This document shows, one piece after another, positions 25,975-34,357 of a stretch of DNA of 64,000 bases. The DNA is from Poindextera sp965277425. Lineage in GTDB: Bacteria; Pseudomonadota; Alphaproteobacteria; Caulobacterales; Caulobacteraceae. The translations under genes and the position numbers were made by a program. The first letter of the stretch is position 1. Each line of letters begins with the position of its first letter. The stretch lies in NCBI GenBank assembly GCA_965277425.1, contig CBDICR010000007.1, positions 1,736,001 through 1,800,000 of the forward strand, read 5' to 3'. The notes beneath the pieces were generated by a model. That model had not been told where the DNA came from and searched no databases. It saw nothing but the letters and a program-made list of their open reading frames with translations.

Positions 25975-27147
25975 CTATTCCGCGACCGCTCGCGTCTTAT
26001 CGTTCCGTGGGAACATTTGCCGCGCGATGATCGTCTTCATGACCTCGATCGAGCCGCCGGCGATCTTGACCACCCGCGCATCGGCATAGGCGCGCGCGAT
26101 CGGGTAGTCCCACATGTAGCCCCAGCCGCCGAACAGCTGCAGGCACTCGTCCACCACGCGGCAGTGCAGGTTCGAGGTGAACATCTTGGCCATGGCCGCG
26201 TCCACCGGGTCGAGCTTTCCCCGCATGAACAGCTCGATACACTTGTCGGTATAGACGCGGGCCACCGTCGCGTCGGTCTTCAGATCGGCGAGCATGAACT
26301 GGGTGTTCTGGAAGTCGGCGATGGTCTGGCCGAAAGCTTCGCGCTTGGCGGTGTAGTCGACGGTCCATTCGATCACCGTCTCGGCGACCGTCGCCGAGCG
26401 GATCGCCTGGGCGAGCCGCTCCTGGGCGAGATTGGTCATCATATGGCCGAACCCGCCGCCCTCCTGGCCGAGCCGGTTCGTCGCCGGCACGCGGACATCC
26501 TCGAAGAAGAGTTCCGAGGTGTCCTGGGCAAGCATGCCGAGCTTCTCCAGGTTGCGCCCGCGTCGGAAGCCCTCGCGGGTCGCCTCCACCAGAAACAGCG
26601 TAATGCCCTTGGCGCCGGCGGCGCTGTCGGTCTTGCAGGCCAGCACGACGACATCGCAGAGCTGGCCGTTGGAGATGAACACCTTCTGGCCGTTGATGAC
26701 GAAGTCGTCGCCATCACGAACGGCGCGGGTGCGGATCGCCTTCAGGTCGCTGCCGGCGTGCGGCTCGGTCATGCCAATCGAGCCGATCGCTTCGCCGCTC
26801 ACCATCCTGGGCAGCCAGCGGCGCTTTTGATCTTCCGTGCCGAAAGACAGGATGTAGGTGGCCACCAGATCGGTGTGGATCAGGAAGCCGGGACCGCTGG
26901 CGCCCACCCTCCACAGCTCCTCATAGACGATCACGTCGAAGAGGTAGTCCAGGCCGAGGCCGCCGTACGCCTCGGGCGCCGTGCAGCAGAGCAGACCCTC
27001 GGCGCCGGCCTTGAGCCAGAGATCGCGCGGCACGACGCCATCGCGCTCCCACTGGGCGTGATAGGGGACGATTTCGCGCTGCATGAACCGGCGCACCGAC
27101 TCGCGGAAGATGTTGTGCTCTTCGCGGAAGAGCGTGCGCTCGATCAT
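25975..27147 (-). CDS. Acyl-CoA dehydrogenase
   Basis: 390-aa flavoprotein of the long/medium-chain acyl-CoA dehydrogenase type. Signatures: SIGMTEPHAGSDLKAIRTRA, INGQKVFISNGQLCD, TSELFFEDVRVPATNRLG, REAFGQTIADFQNTQF and LQLFGGWGYMWDYPIARAYAD. It is preceded by a 76-base spacer holding a palindromic site that resembles the one in front of the marR gene, so it may have its own regulated promoter within the operon. It is followed after 27 bases by BKACE. Together with the other dehydrogenase downstream it offers two oxidation steps, one perhaps on the ring acid and one on the ring-opened chain. Confidence 0.92.
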   Translation of the reverse strand: MIERTLFREEHNIFRESVRRFMQREIVPYHAQWERDGVVPRDLWLKAGAEGLLCCTAPEAYGGLGLDYLFDVIVYEELWRVGASGPGFLIHTDLVATYILSFGTEDQKRRWLPRMVSGEAIGSIGMTEPHAGSDLKAIRTRAVRDGDDFVINGQKVFISNGQLCDVVVLACKTDSAAGAKGITLFLVEATREGFRRGRNLEKLGMLAQDTSELFFEDVRVPATNRLGQEGGGFGHMMTNLAQERLAQAIRSATVAETVIEWTVDYTAKREAFGQTIADFQNTQFMLADLKTDATVARVYTDKCIELFMRGKLDPVDAAMAKMFTSNLHCRVVDECLQLFGGWGYMWDYPIARAYADARVVKIAGGSIEVMKTIIARQMFPRNDKTRAVAE

Positions 27148-27172
27148 TCGGCCGCCCGGCTATAACCATACA

Positions 27173-27192
27173 TATTGTTCGCTAGCGTATCA
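27173..27192. promoter_or_regulatory. Candidate MarR (BadR-like) operator before an acyl-CoA dehydrogenase
   Basis: A TTGTTCGC-TA-GCGTATCA region centred on GCTAGC matches 14 of 20 positions of the palindrome at 30629-30650 when aligned without gaps. It lies 26 bases upstream of the acyl-CoA dehydrogenase start at 27147, where a repressor would block a promoter. Confidence 0.35.
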
Positions 27193-27223
27193 CTATCGCG
27201 CCTCAGATGGGTAGGCAAGCCGC

Positions 27224-28459
27224 TCAGAGGCGCGCCTCGACCTCCGACCAACGGCGCGACAGGTCCTCGCGATGATCCGGATGGGCGATCTCGATCAGCG
27301 CCTGGGCTCTGGCCGCGTGGGTCTTTCCGCGCAGATCGGCGACGCCCAATTCGGTCGCCACCAGGTCGACCTCGAACCGGCCGAGCGAAACCGGGCCGCG
27401 GCCGGCCTGGGGCGGAACGATGCGCGTCGCGCCCGTCGCCGTCGACGGCAGCACCACGATGCTGAGGCCACCGCCCAGACGCGCGCCACGGGCGAAGTCC
27501 GAGCCGCCGCCCGGCCCGGACATCAGGCCCCTCGGCGTCAGCTCGGCATAGGCCTGGCCAAAGAGGTCGACCTCCAGCGCGGAGTTGACCGCCACGAAGC
27601 GGTCCAATCCGGCGATAACCTCGGCCGCATGGGTGTGGCTCACCGGTTCGAAGCGGAATTCCGGCTCTCCGATCGCGGCGTAAAGCGCCGGCGATCCGAT
27701 GGCGACGCCGGCGGTGATCGACGCCCCGGGCGCTAGCGCGCCGGCCTCGCGCAGCGCCAGGACGCCGTCGCCGATCAGGCCGGAGTGGATGCGCAACCGC
27801 CGCCGGTCGCCCAGCGCCCGCAAGATCGCGCCGGGAATCCGGCCAAGCCCGGTTTGCACCGTCGCGCCGTCGGGGATCCAGTCGGCGAGGTGGCGCGCGA
27901 CGGCGAGAGCGATGGGGTCGGCCGCCGCGTCCGGCAAGGCGATGGCGCCGGCCGGCTGCTCGATGACGGCGGTGAGCTGGTCGAACGGCACGCCGCGATG
28001 CCCGTGGGTGCGTGGAAGCTGGGGATCGATCTGGGCGATGCGGATCGGGATCCGCGGCCAGAGCTCGGCGAGGAAGTCGACCACCGGCCCGAAGCTGCAC
28101 CAGCCGTCATCGTCCGGCGGCGTCACCTTGAATAGGGCCGCAGCGATCGGTTGCGTCCGCAAGTGACGCAGAATATCGCCGTAACACAGGGGCAGGAACT
28201 CGACCCGATCGCCGGCCGCCCGCAGTTCCGGGGTCAGGAAGAAGGTCCGCACCCGGCAGCGCTCGCCCACCAGATAGGTCGAGCGGTTGAGACCGGGCAC
28301 GAAGATGCCGGTAAAGGTCATCTCGCCCCAGGCGTCGGGGGTCCGATCGAGCGCCTCCAGCCACAGGGCCGATTCCGCCGAGCAGCCCTGGACGTAGGTC
28401 AGGCCGTCCGGCGGCAGCACCCGCGCAAGCTCACCGCCGGAAAGCCGCAAGGGCGGCAT
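27224..28459 (-). CDS. Acetyl-CoA hydrolase/transferase family protein (4-hydroxybutyrate CoA-transferase-like)
   Basis: Class I CoA-transferase of 411 aa. The two-domain fold is recognisable. A first-domain GCSAESALWLEAL segment is followed by ALFKVTPPDDDGWCSFGP and later GLGRIPGAILRALGDRRRLRIHSGLIGDGVL. The putative catalytic Glu is in VNSALEVDLFGQ, followed by MSGPGGGSDFARGA as in acetate/4-hydroxybutyrate CoA-transferases. It likely swaps CoA between acetate and an operon carboxylate. Only 14 bases separate it from the BadI-like gene. The operon thus has two unrelated CoA-transferases, this one and CaiB. Confidence 0.87.
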   Translation of the reverse strand: MPPLRLSGGELARVLPPDGLTYVQGCSAESALWLEALDRTPDAWGEMTFTGIFVPGLNRSTYLVGERCRVRTFFLTPELRAAGDRVEFLPLCYGDILRHLRTQPIAAALFKVTPPDDDGWCSFGPVVDFLAELWPRIPIRIAQIDPQLPRTHGHRGVPFDQLTAVIEQPAGAIALPDAAADPIALAVARHLADWIPDGATVQTGLGRIPGAILRALGDRRRLRIHSGLIGDGVLALREAGALAPGASITAGVAIGSPALYAAIGEPEFRFEPVSHTHAAEVIAGLDRFVAVNSALEVDLFGQAYAELTPRGLMSGPGGGSDFARGARLGGGLSIVVLPSTATGATRIVPPQAGRGPVSLGRFEVDLVATELGVADLRGKTHAARAQALIEIAHPDHREDLSRRWSEVEARL

Positions 28460-28473
28460 GGAAAAGGCCCGCG

Positions 28474-29268
28474 CTAGCCGACGAACTTCTGGAAATCCGG
28501 CGTGCGTTTTTCGTTGAATGCCGCAACGCCCTCCTTGGATTCCGGCGTATCGTAGAACAGCTTCACCGCATGCAGCGCGAAGTTGCTGATCCCGCGAATG
28601 GAGTCGGAATCGGCGTTGAACGCGCGCTTGAGGAAGGCCAGAGCCGTCGGCGAGCGTTCGGCGATCTTGTCGGTCCAGTCGTTGACCATCGCGTCCAGCT
28701 GGCCCTCCGGCGCGACCTTGTTGACCAGCCCCATCTCACAGGCTTGTTGGGCCGTATAGCGGTCGTTGATGAACCAGATTTCGCGCGCCCGCTTGTCGCC
28801 GACGTGGCGGGCGAGAATGCTCGTGCCCCAGCCGGCGTCGAAGGAGCCGACCTTGGGACCTACCTGGCCGAACTGGGCATGCTCGGCGGCGATGGTCAGG
28901 TCGCAAAGCGTCGCCAGCACGTTGCCGCCGCCGATGGCGAAGCCGTTGACGCGGGCGATCACCGGCTTGGGGATGTCGCGGATCAGGCCCTGCAGCTCGT
29001 CGATCGGCAGGCCCATGACGCCCCGGCCGTCATAACTGCCCTCGTGGGCCGACTGGTCGCCCCCGGTGCAGAAGGCCCGGTCGCCGGCGCCGGTCAAGAC
29101 CACGCTGGCGACGGACTTGTCGTTGGCGGCGCGCTGGAAGGCGTGGATCAACTCCTCCACCGTACGGCCGCGAAAGGCGTTGTAGACCTTGGGTCGGTTG
29201 ATGGTGATCCAGGCCGCGCGCGCGCGAACCTCATAGAGGATGTCTTCGTAGGTCATCTCGTCCTGCAT
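28474..29268 (-). CDS. badI: 2-ketocyclohexanecarboxyl-CoA hydrolase (BadI-like)
   Basis: Crotonase-fold ring-opening enzyme, 264 aa. BadI hydrolyses 2-ketocyclohexane-1-carboxyl-CoA to pimeloyl-CoA. The sequence carries the diagnostic runs AWITINRPKVYNAFRG, GAGDRAFCTGGDQSAHEG, YDGRGVMGLP, DIPKPVIARVNGFAIGGGNVLATLCDLTIA, GQVGPKVGSFDAGWGT and the C-terminal YDTPESKEGVAAFNEKR. These are close to the Rhodopseudomonas BadI sequence as I remember it, and to MenB in the active-site region. The BadH-like SDR directly upstream (15 bases) strongly supports the assignment. The real substrate could be a substituted cyclohexane acid. Confidence 0.85.
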   Translation of the reverse strand: MQDEMTYEDILYEVRARAAWITINRPKVYNAFRGRTVEELIHAFQRAANDKSVASVVLTGAGDRAFCTGGDQSAHEGSYDGRGVMGLPIDELQGLIRDIPKPVIARVNGFAIGGGNVLATLCDLTIAAEHAQFGQVGPKVGSFDAGWGTSILARHVGDKRAREIWFINDRYTAQQACEMGLVNKVAPEGQLDAMVNDWTDKIAERSPTALAFLKRAFNADSDSIRGISNFALHAVKLFYDTPESKEGVAAFNEKRTPDFQKFVG

Positions 29269-29283
29269 GGTTCCACCTGGTTG

Positions 29284-30048
29284 TCAGATCATGTTCATGC
29301 CACCGGAGACGGAGATCGCCTGGCCGGTGATGTAGGCGCCGTCGTCCGAGGCCAGCATGGCGACGATGCCGGCATAGTCTTCCGGCTCGCCCATGCGCCG
29401 CAGCGGAATGCCGCGCACCATGGCGTCCTTCCACTTCACGGCGTCTTCGCTGGCGCCCAGCGCCGATTGCATCATCGGCGTGTTGGTAGGGCCCGGGCAG
29501 ACGGCGTTGAGCAGGACGCCCTTGCGGGCGAGTTCGCGCGCCATCGACTTGGTGAAGGAGATCAAGCCGCCCTTGCAGGCGGAATAGACCGCCTCGTCGC
29601 TGGTCCCCACCCGCGCCGCATCCGAGGCGATGTTCACCACCCGCCCGCCGCCCGCCTCCACCATTCGCGGGCAGACCGCATGATGCAGGTTCAAAGGCCC
29701 GTAGAGATTGATCCGGATGATCTTGTCCCAGAGCGCGGTATCGGTCTTGAGGAACGGCATGGGCTGGTCCCAGCCCGCATTGTTGACCAGCAGCCAGATC
29801 GGACCGAGGTCGGCATCCACCTTGGCGACCGACGTCTGAACGGCCTCGTAGTCGCCGACATCCACCGCATAGACCTTGACCTCGGCCTCGCCCGCCAGCG
29901 TCACGGTCTCCATCGCCGTTTCGGGTTTGAGATCCAGGATCGCGACCTTGCAGCCCTCCTTCGCCAGGCGAAGGCTGATGGCCCGGCCAATGCCCTGGCC
30001 GCCGCCGGTCACGATCGCCGTCCTGCCGCTCAATCCCTGCACCGTCAT
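29284..30048 (-). CDS. badH: 2-hydroxycyclohexanecarboxyl-CoA dehydrogenase (BadH-like SDR)
   Basis: SDR of 254 aa with GGGQGIGRAISLRLAKEG at the N-terminus, LLVNNAGWDQPMPF, catalytic Ser in NIASDAARVG, and YSACKGG carrying the Tyr and Lys. The C-terminus is GAYITGQAISVSGGMNM. The segment NNAGWDxPxPFxKT, HHAVxPxMVE, NIASDAARVGxSxEAVYxACKGG and CPGPT is characteristic of BadH. It oxidises the 2-hydroxy acyl-CoA formed by hydration to the 2-keto ester that BadI opens. It sits between marR (15 bases) and badI. Confidence 0.85.
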   Translation of the reverse strand: MTVQGLSGRTAIVTGGGQGIGRAISLRLAKEGCKVAILDLKPETAMETVTLAGEAEVKVYAVDVGDYEAVQTSVAKVDADLGPIWLLVNNAGWDQPMPFLKTDTALWDKIIRINLYGPLNLHHAVCPRMVEAGGGRVVNIASDAARVGTSDEAVYSACKGGLISFTKSMARELARKGVLLNAVCPGPTNTPMMQSALGASEDAVKWKDAMVRGIPLRRMGEPEDYAGIVAMLASDDGAYITGQAISVSGGMNMI

Positions 30049-30063
30049 CTCCCACGTTGTATT

Positions 30064-30549
30064 TCAGATTTCCGTGTCGACGCCGCCCGCTGCGCCGGGC
30101 CGGTCCGCGCCCAGCTCCCGAAGCAGGTTGGCCTTCATCCCGCGTAGCGCGCGCACGGTCGCCTGCAGGTCCGAGTCATCGAGGCCGCCGAGGATGAGGT
30201 GCTCAGCCTCGGCGCTGCTGGCGCGGATTTCCTTGATGAGCTTTGTCCCTGATCTAGTCAGAAAAACACGCTTCACACGGCGGTCGACCGGATCGGGCCG
30301 GCGCTCGACAATACCATTCGCCTCCAAACGATCGATCAGTCCACCGAGGGCGACCTTGCCAAGGTCGAGCTCTTCGGCGAGCGCCACCTGGGGCATCCCG
30401 TCACGGCGCGAAAGGAAGGCCAGAACCCACCATTGCGAGCGCGTGACATTCAGCGGCTTGAGGAACCTGTCGATCAGGCTTCGCCTCAGCCGCGAGACAT
30501 CATGAACCAAAAATCCGAGACGGAGCTCAAAGTTCAGATCGCGCGGCAT
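30064..30549 (-). CDS. MarR family regulator (BadR-like)
   Basis: Winged-helix MarR regulator of about 161 aa. The core LNVTRSQWWVLAFLSRRDGMPQVALAEELDLGKVALGGLIDRLEANGIVERRPDPVDRRVKRVFLT spans recognition helix and wing with the conserved DxRxx. I start at 30549 (MPRDLNFELRLG), which has GGAGAG 8 bases upstream. A longer start at 30621 is possible but would place the coding sequence up to the operator. BadR of R. palustris, also MarR-type, controls the cyclohexanecarboxylate genes and lies with badH and badI, as here. It probably represses both arms of the divergent region. Confidence 0.85.
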   Translation of the reverse strand: MPRDLNFELRLGFLVHDVSRLRRSLIDRFLKPLNVTRSQWWVLAFLSRRDGMPQVALAEELDLGKVALGGLIDRLEANGIVERRPDPVDRRVKRVFLTRSGTKLIKEIRASSAEAEHLILGGLDDSDLQATVRALRGMKANLLRELGADRPGAAGGVDTEI

Positions 30550-30628
30550 TCGGGTCTCTCCGGCCGTAACGGCCAAGTCCCCTGTAACGCCTTCAACTGA
30601 CCGGTCCAATACTGGGCTCACGCATCTT

Positions 30629-30650
30629 TATCGTATGCTTGCGTACGATA
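30629..30650. promoter_or_regulatory. Near-perfect 22-bp palindrome, candidate MarR operator
   Basis: Arms TATCGTA (30629-30635) and TACGATA (30644-30650) flank an 8-base spacer that is itself largely symmetric (TGC...GCG). It lies between the divergent marR gene and maoC gene and has the size of a classical MarR site. Related sites appear at 27173-27192 and 43316-43335. Confidence 0.6.
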
Positions 30651-30761
30651 TGCAAGTGGGTTACCTCCGGGTTTCGGTTGGAATGCGAACGCCGTCGCGG
30701 CCTATAACCGTGTCGCCGCGGCTGCCGGGCGGGCCGGCTGGACTGATCGGAGGACTCAAAG

Positions 30762-31214
30762 GTGGGCGGACGCTATTTCGAGGAATTCGAGGTCGGCCAG
30801 ACCTTTGTTCACGAGGTGCGCCGGACCGTCACCGACATGGACAACATCCTGTTCTCGGCGCTGACGCACAATCCGGCCGCCATCCACCTGGATGTCGAAT
30901 ACGCCAAGACCACCGAGTTCGGTCGCCCGCTCATCAACAGCATCTTCACCCTGGGGCTGATCGTCGGGCTTTCGGTCTACGACACCACGCTCGGCACCAC
31001 GGTGGGCAATCTGGGCTGGGAAGAGGTGCGCTTTCCCAAACCGGTGTTCAGCGGCGATACGCTGCGCGCCGAGTCCGTCGTCTTCGGCGTCCGTGAAAGC
31101 CAGTCGCGCCCGACGCAAGGGATCGTCACCTTCGAGCATCGCGGCTTCAACCAGCGCGACGAGGAGGTGGTCTTCTGCCGCCGGGTCGCGCTGATGATGC
31201 GCAAGCCGGCATGA
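30762..31214 (+). CDS. MaoC family (R)-hydratase-like protein
   Basis: 150-aa hot-dog-fold protein of the MaoC family, hydrating enoyl-CoAs or acting on related acyl-CoA thioesters. It begins GGRYFEEFEVGQTFVHEVRRTVTDMDNILFSALTHNPAAIHLD, which contains the hydratase motif region (Asp...Asn-Pro...His). LGWEEVRFPKPVFSGDTLRAES follows. The start is a GTG with GGAGG upstream at the right spacing. It is divergent from marR and overlaps the next gene by ATGA. Mesaconyl-CoA hydratase-like members pair with CitE-like lyases, as here, which suggests hydration followed by C-C cleavage. Confidence 0.88.
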   Translation: MGGRYFEEFEVGQTFVHEVRRTVTDMDNILFSALTHNPAAIHLDVEYAKTTEFGRPLINSIFTLGLIVGLSVYDTTLGTTVGNLGWEEVRFPKPVFSGDTLRAESVVFGVRESQSRPTQGIVTFEHRGFNQRDEEVVFCRRVALMMRKPA

Positions 31215-32083
31215 GGCTCTGTTCGCTGCTTTTCGTACCGGGCGACAGCGAGCGAAAGTTCGCCAAGGCTTCGGCTTGCGGCGCCGACGGCCTGATCCTC
31301 GACCTCGAGGACGCGGTCGCCCCCTCGCGCAAGGCCGAGGCCCGCACCCTGGTCGCCGGGCTGGTCCAGTTGCCCCAGCCGCGGCCCTGGTCGTTCTGGG
31401 TGCGGATCAACGCCTTCGACACCGGCCTGACAGCCGACGACCTCGCGGCCGTGGTGCGGCCAGGACTGGACGGGATTCTGCTGCCCAAGGCGAACAACGC
31501 GGAGGATGTCGTCCGTCTCGGCGGCGAGCTCGATGCGCTCGAGGCCCGGGCCGGGATGGAGGTCGGCCGGACGCGCATCCTGGTGGTGTCGACCGAGACC
31601 CCCGCGGCGATGTTCAATCTGGGCGGCTATGCCCCCGCGCACCCGCGCCTCGCCGGTCTCGCCTGGGGCGCGGAGGATCTGAGCGCAGCCATCGGGGCGA
31701 CCACCAACAAGGGGCCGGACGGCGATTGGAGCCACCCCTACCAGCTGGCCAGGTCCCTATGTCTCTTCGCCGCCGCCGCCGCCGAGGTGGCGCCGATCGA
31801 GACCCTGTTTTCGGATTTCCGCGACACCGACGGACTGATCGAAAGCTGTCGGCTCGCGCGCCGGGACGGGTTCACCGGGCGGATCGCGATCCATCCGGAC
31901 CAGGTGGCGCCGATCAACGCCTGTTTCTCAGCCTCCGCGGACGACCTCGCTCATGCGCGGCGGGTGGTGGACGCCTTCGCCGCTCAGCCTGGGGCTGGGA
32001 CCATCGGCATCGACGGCAAGATGTACGACATCCCGCACCTGAAGGCCGCCCGGCGTGTACTTGCATCCGATCAGGAGGCCTGA
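31211..32083 (+). CDS. HpcH/HpaI-CitE-like CoA ester lyase
   Basis: 290-aa TIM-barrel lyase of the CitE/malyl-CoA lyase family. It begins RLCSLLFVPGDSERKFAKA; the metal and substrate motifs are LILDLEDAVAPSRKAEAR, WVRINAFDTG, DGILLPKANNAEDV, STETPAAMFNL and WGAEDLSAAIG. IAIHPDQVAPINACF near the C-terminus is also typical. These enzymes cleave or form beta-hydroxyacyl-CoAs with Mg2+. Coupled to the MaoC gene by ATGA, it may split the hydroxyacyl-CoA formed by that hydratase. Confidence 0.9.
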   Translation: MRLCSLLFVPGDSERKFAKASACGADGLILDLEDAVAPSRKAEARTLVAGLVQLPQPRPWSFWVRINAFDTGLTADDLAAVVRPGLDGILLPKANNAEDVVRLGGELDALEARAGMEVGRTRILVVSTETPAAMFNLGGYAPAHPRLAGLAWGAEDLSAAIGATTNKGPDGDWSHPYQLARSLCLFAAAAAEVAPIETLFSDFRDTDGLIESCRLARRDGFTGRIAIHPDQVAPINACFSASADDLAHARRVVDAFAAQPGAGTIGIDGKMYDIPHLKAARRVLASDQEA

Positions 32084-32085
32084 CG

Positions 32086-33261
32086 ATGAGCGCCAGCGCG
32101 ATCGATCAATCCGAAGACCTGGACGCGCTCCGCCAGGGTGTCCGCGCGGTAGTCACCCGCTTCGACGACGCCTACTGGCTGGCGCGCGACGACGACGGCG
32201 AGTTCCCGTTCGCCTTCCACAAGGCGATGGCCGAGGCGGGTTGGCTGGGGATCACCATGCCAGAGGCCTATGGGGGCTCCGGCCTGGGCGTCACCGAGGC
32301 CGCGGTGATGATGCACGAGGTCGCCTCGCACGGCGGCGGCATGACGGCCGCCTCGGCGGTGCACATCAATCTGTTCGGGCCCCACCCCATCGTCGTCCAC
32401 GGCACGCCGGGGCAAAAGGCCCGCTGGGTGCCGCGCCTGGTGGCGGGCCGGGACCAGTGCTGTTTCGGCTTCACCGAGCCGGACGCCGGCCTGAACACCA
32501 CCCGGATCAAGACCTTCGCCGAGAAGGTCGACGGCGGCTATGTCGTGCGCGGCCAGAAGGTGTGGACCTCGACCGCCCAGGTCGCCAACAAGATCATGCT
32601 GCTGACGCGCACGACTCGTTTCGAGGACGCCAAACGCCCGACGGATGGCATCACCATCTTCTATACCGATCTGGATCGCGCCAAGATCGAGGTGCGGCGC
32701 ATCCCGAAAATGGGCCGCAAGGCGGTCGATTCCAACGCCATCTTCATCGACGGCCTGTTCATCCCCGACGAGGACCGCATCGGCGAGGAAGGCAAGGGTT
32801 TCGCCTATATTCTCGACAGCCTGAATCCCGAGCGCGTGCTGGTCGGCGTCGAAGCGATCGGCATCGGTCAGGACGCCCTTGGCCGGGCCTCGAAATATGC
32901 CCGCGAGCGCATCGTCTTCGACCGCCCGATCGGCCAGAACCAGGGCATCCAGCATCCGCTGGCCGAACGCTGGATGTATCTGGAGTCGGCCTATCTGATG
33001 GCGATGCGCGCGGCCTGGCTCTACGACCAGGGTCGGCCCTGCGGCGCGGAGGCGAACAGCGCCAAGTTCCTCGGCGCGCGGGCCGGCCACGACGCCTGCC
33101 TTCAGGCCGTCCTGACCCACGGCGGGTTCGGTTATGCCCGCGAATACCATGTCGAGCGCCTGCTGCGGGAAGTCATCATCACTCGCATCGCCCCCATCAC
33201 CGAGCAGCTGATCTTGTCGTTCATCGCCGAGAAGGTGCTGGGCCAACCGAAATCCTATTGA
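32086..33261 (+). CDS. Acyl-CoA dehydrogenase
   Basis: 391-aa flavoprotein. It shows WLGITMPEAYGGSGLG, CFGFTEPDAGLNTTRIKTFA, VRGQKVWTSTAQVAN, RIGEEGKGFAYILDSLNPER, RIVFDRPIGQNQGIQHPLAERW and THGGFGYAREYHVERLLRE. The TSTAQ segment and the tail resemble the group sometimes annotated as FadE or caffeyl-/crotonobetainyl-type dehydrogenases. The start ATG at 32086 follows an AGGAGG ribosome-binding sequence. It lies 2 bases after the lyase gene, in the right-hand arm that faces the bad-like operon. Confidence 0.92.
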   Translation: MSASAIDQSEDLDALRQGVRAVVTRFDDAYWLARDDDGEFPFAFHKAMAEAGWLGITMPEAYGGSGLGVTEAAVMMHEVASHGGGMTAASAVHINLFGPHPIVVHGTPGQKARWVPRLVAGRDQCCFGFTEPDAGLNTTRIKTFAEKVDGGYVVRGQKVWTSTAQVANKIMLLTRTTRFEDAKRPTDGITIFYTDLDRAKIEVRRIPKMGRKAVDSNAIFIDGLFIPDEDRIGEEGKGFAYILDSLNPERVLVGVEAIGIGQDALGRASKYARERIVFDRPIGQNQGIQHPLAERWMYLESAYLMAMRAAWLYDQGRPCGAEANSAKFLGARAGHDACLQAVLTHGGFGYAREYHVERLLREVIITRIAPITEQLILSFIAEKVLGQPKSY

Positions 33262-33270
33262 GGCGAAGCG

Positions 33271-34245
33271 ATGGGCGACAGGCTGGGATCGCCGGCGACG
33301 ACCGCGGGGTTGGCGGCGCGGCTGCGCCTTCCGGTGATGGCCGGCCCGATGTTCATCGCCTCGACCCCGGCCCTGCTGATCGCACAGTCCAAGGCGGGCA
33401 TCGTCGGCGCCCTGCCCGCGCTCAACCCCCGCTCGCCGGCGCTGCTGCGGCTTGCCTTGGCCGAGATCGCCGAAGCCCTGGCCGGCGACGAAAAAGCCGC
33501 GCCCTTCGCGATCAACATCGTGGCCCACCGGACCAACGATCGCCTGCAGGACGACGTCGCCGCGGTGCTCGACTTCAAGGTCCCGATCGTCATCGTCAGC
33601 CTGGCCGCCTCGGACTGGATCGTGCGCGGCGTGCACGCCTATGGCGGGCTGGTGTTCAACGACGTGATCAGCGACCGTCATGCGCGCAAATGCGCCGAGG
33701 GCGGGGCCGACGGCCTGATCGCCGTGGCGGCCGGCGCGGGGGGTCACACGGGCGCCGTCTCGCCTTTCGCGCTGGTGCAGGACATTCGCCGCTGGTGGGA
33801 CGGGCCGCTGGCGCTGTCCGGCTGCATCGCGACCGGCCGCAGCGTGCTGGCGGCCCAGGTGATGGGGGCGGATTTCGCCTATATCGGCTCGCCCTTCCTG
33901 GCCTCGGACGAGGCCGACACGGCCGCTGAGTTCAAGGCCATGATCCTCGCCGGCGACGCAGTCGACATCATGGTCACCGACTGTTTCACCGGCATTCCCG
34001 CGACCTTCCTGCGCCCCTCCATCGAGGCCAACGGCCTTAAGCCGAACGCTCTGGTTCGCGATCGGTCGATGCCGATCGACATCAAGGACGGCGGCGCCAA
34101 CCCCAAGGCTTGGCGGGATATCTGGAGCGCCGGTCAGGGCATCGGGGCGGTGACGCGGGCCGAGCCGGCGAAGGCCTATATCGAGCGCCTGGCCGAGGAG
34201 TACGCCGCGGCCAAACGCGCGCTGGCGCTCATCGCCGCGGCCTAG
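33271..34245 (+). CDS. Nitronate monooxygenase / 2-nitropropane dioxygenase family protein
   Basis: FMN-dependent TIM-barrel protein of 324 aa. Family motifs: RLPVMAGPMFIASTPALLIAQSKAGIVGALPALNPRS at the N-terminus, FAINIVAHRTNDR, and the AAGAGGHTGAVSPFALVQDI block containing the active-site His. GSPFLASDEADTAAEFK follows. The family oxidises nitronates but many members act as NAD(P)H:quinone or enoyl reductases in catabolic clusters, so the true reaction is open. It is 9 bases downstream of the acyl-CoA dehydrogenase and ends the divergent arm. Confidence 0.88.
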   Translation: MGDRLGSPATTAGLAARLRLPVMAGPMFIASTPALLIAQSKAGIVGALPALNPRSPALLRLALAEIAEALAGDEKAAPFAINIVAHRTNDRLQDDVAAVLDFKVPIVIVSLAASDWIVRGVHAYGGLVFNDVISDRHARKCAEGGADGLIAVAAGAGGHTGAVSPFALVQDIRRWWDGPLALSGCIATGRSVLAAQVMGADFAYIGSPFLASDEADTAAEFKAMILAGDAVDIMVTDCFTGIPATFLRPSIEANGLKPNALVRDRSMPIDIKDGGANPKAWRDIWSAGQGIGAVTRAEPAKAYIERLAEEYAAAKRALALIAAA

Positions 34246-34257
34246 GCAGAGGTTCAC

Positions 34258-34348
34258 TGGCCCCCAACGGATGTCGAGCGGTCCGTGGGCGGCAAGATCG
34301 AAATCGAACCGATGATCACCCATACCCCACCGCTGGAGCGCACCAACG
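34258..34348 (+). pseudogene. 3' fragment of class III alcohol dehydrogenase (FrmA/AdhC)
   Basis: One frame encodes a degraded TDV...GGKIEIEPMITHTPPLERTNEA, which matches the near-C-terminal segment of S-(hydroxymethyl)glutathione dehydrogenases (usual form GKIEIDPMITHTMPLEDIN). Nothing else of the about 370-aa enzyme is present. It has no start or stop of its own and directly abuts a transposase fragment, so it is a recombination scar. Confidence 0.6.
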
Positions 34349-34357
34349 AGGCGGGCC

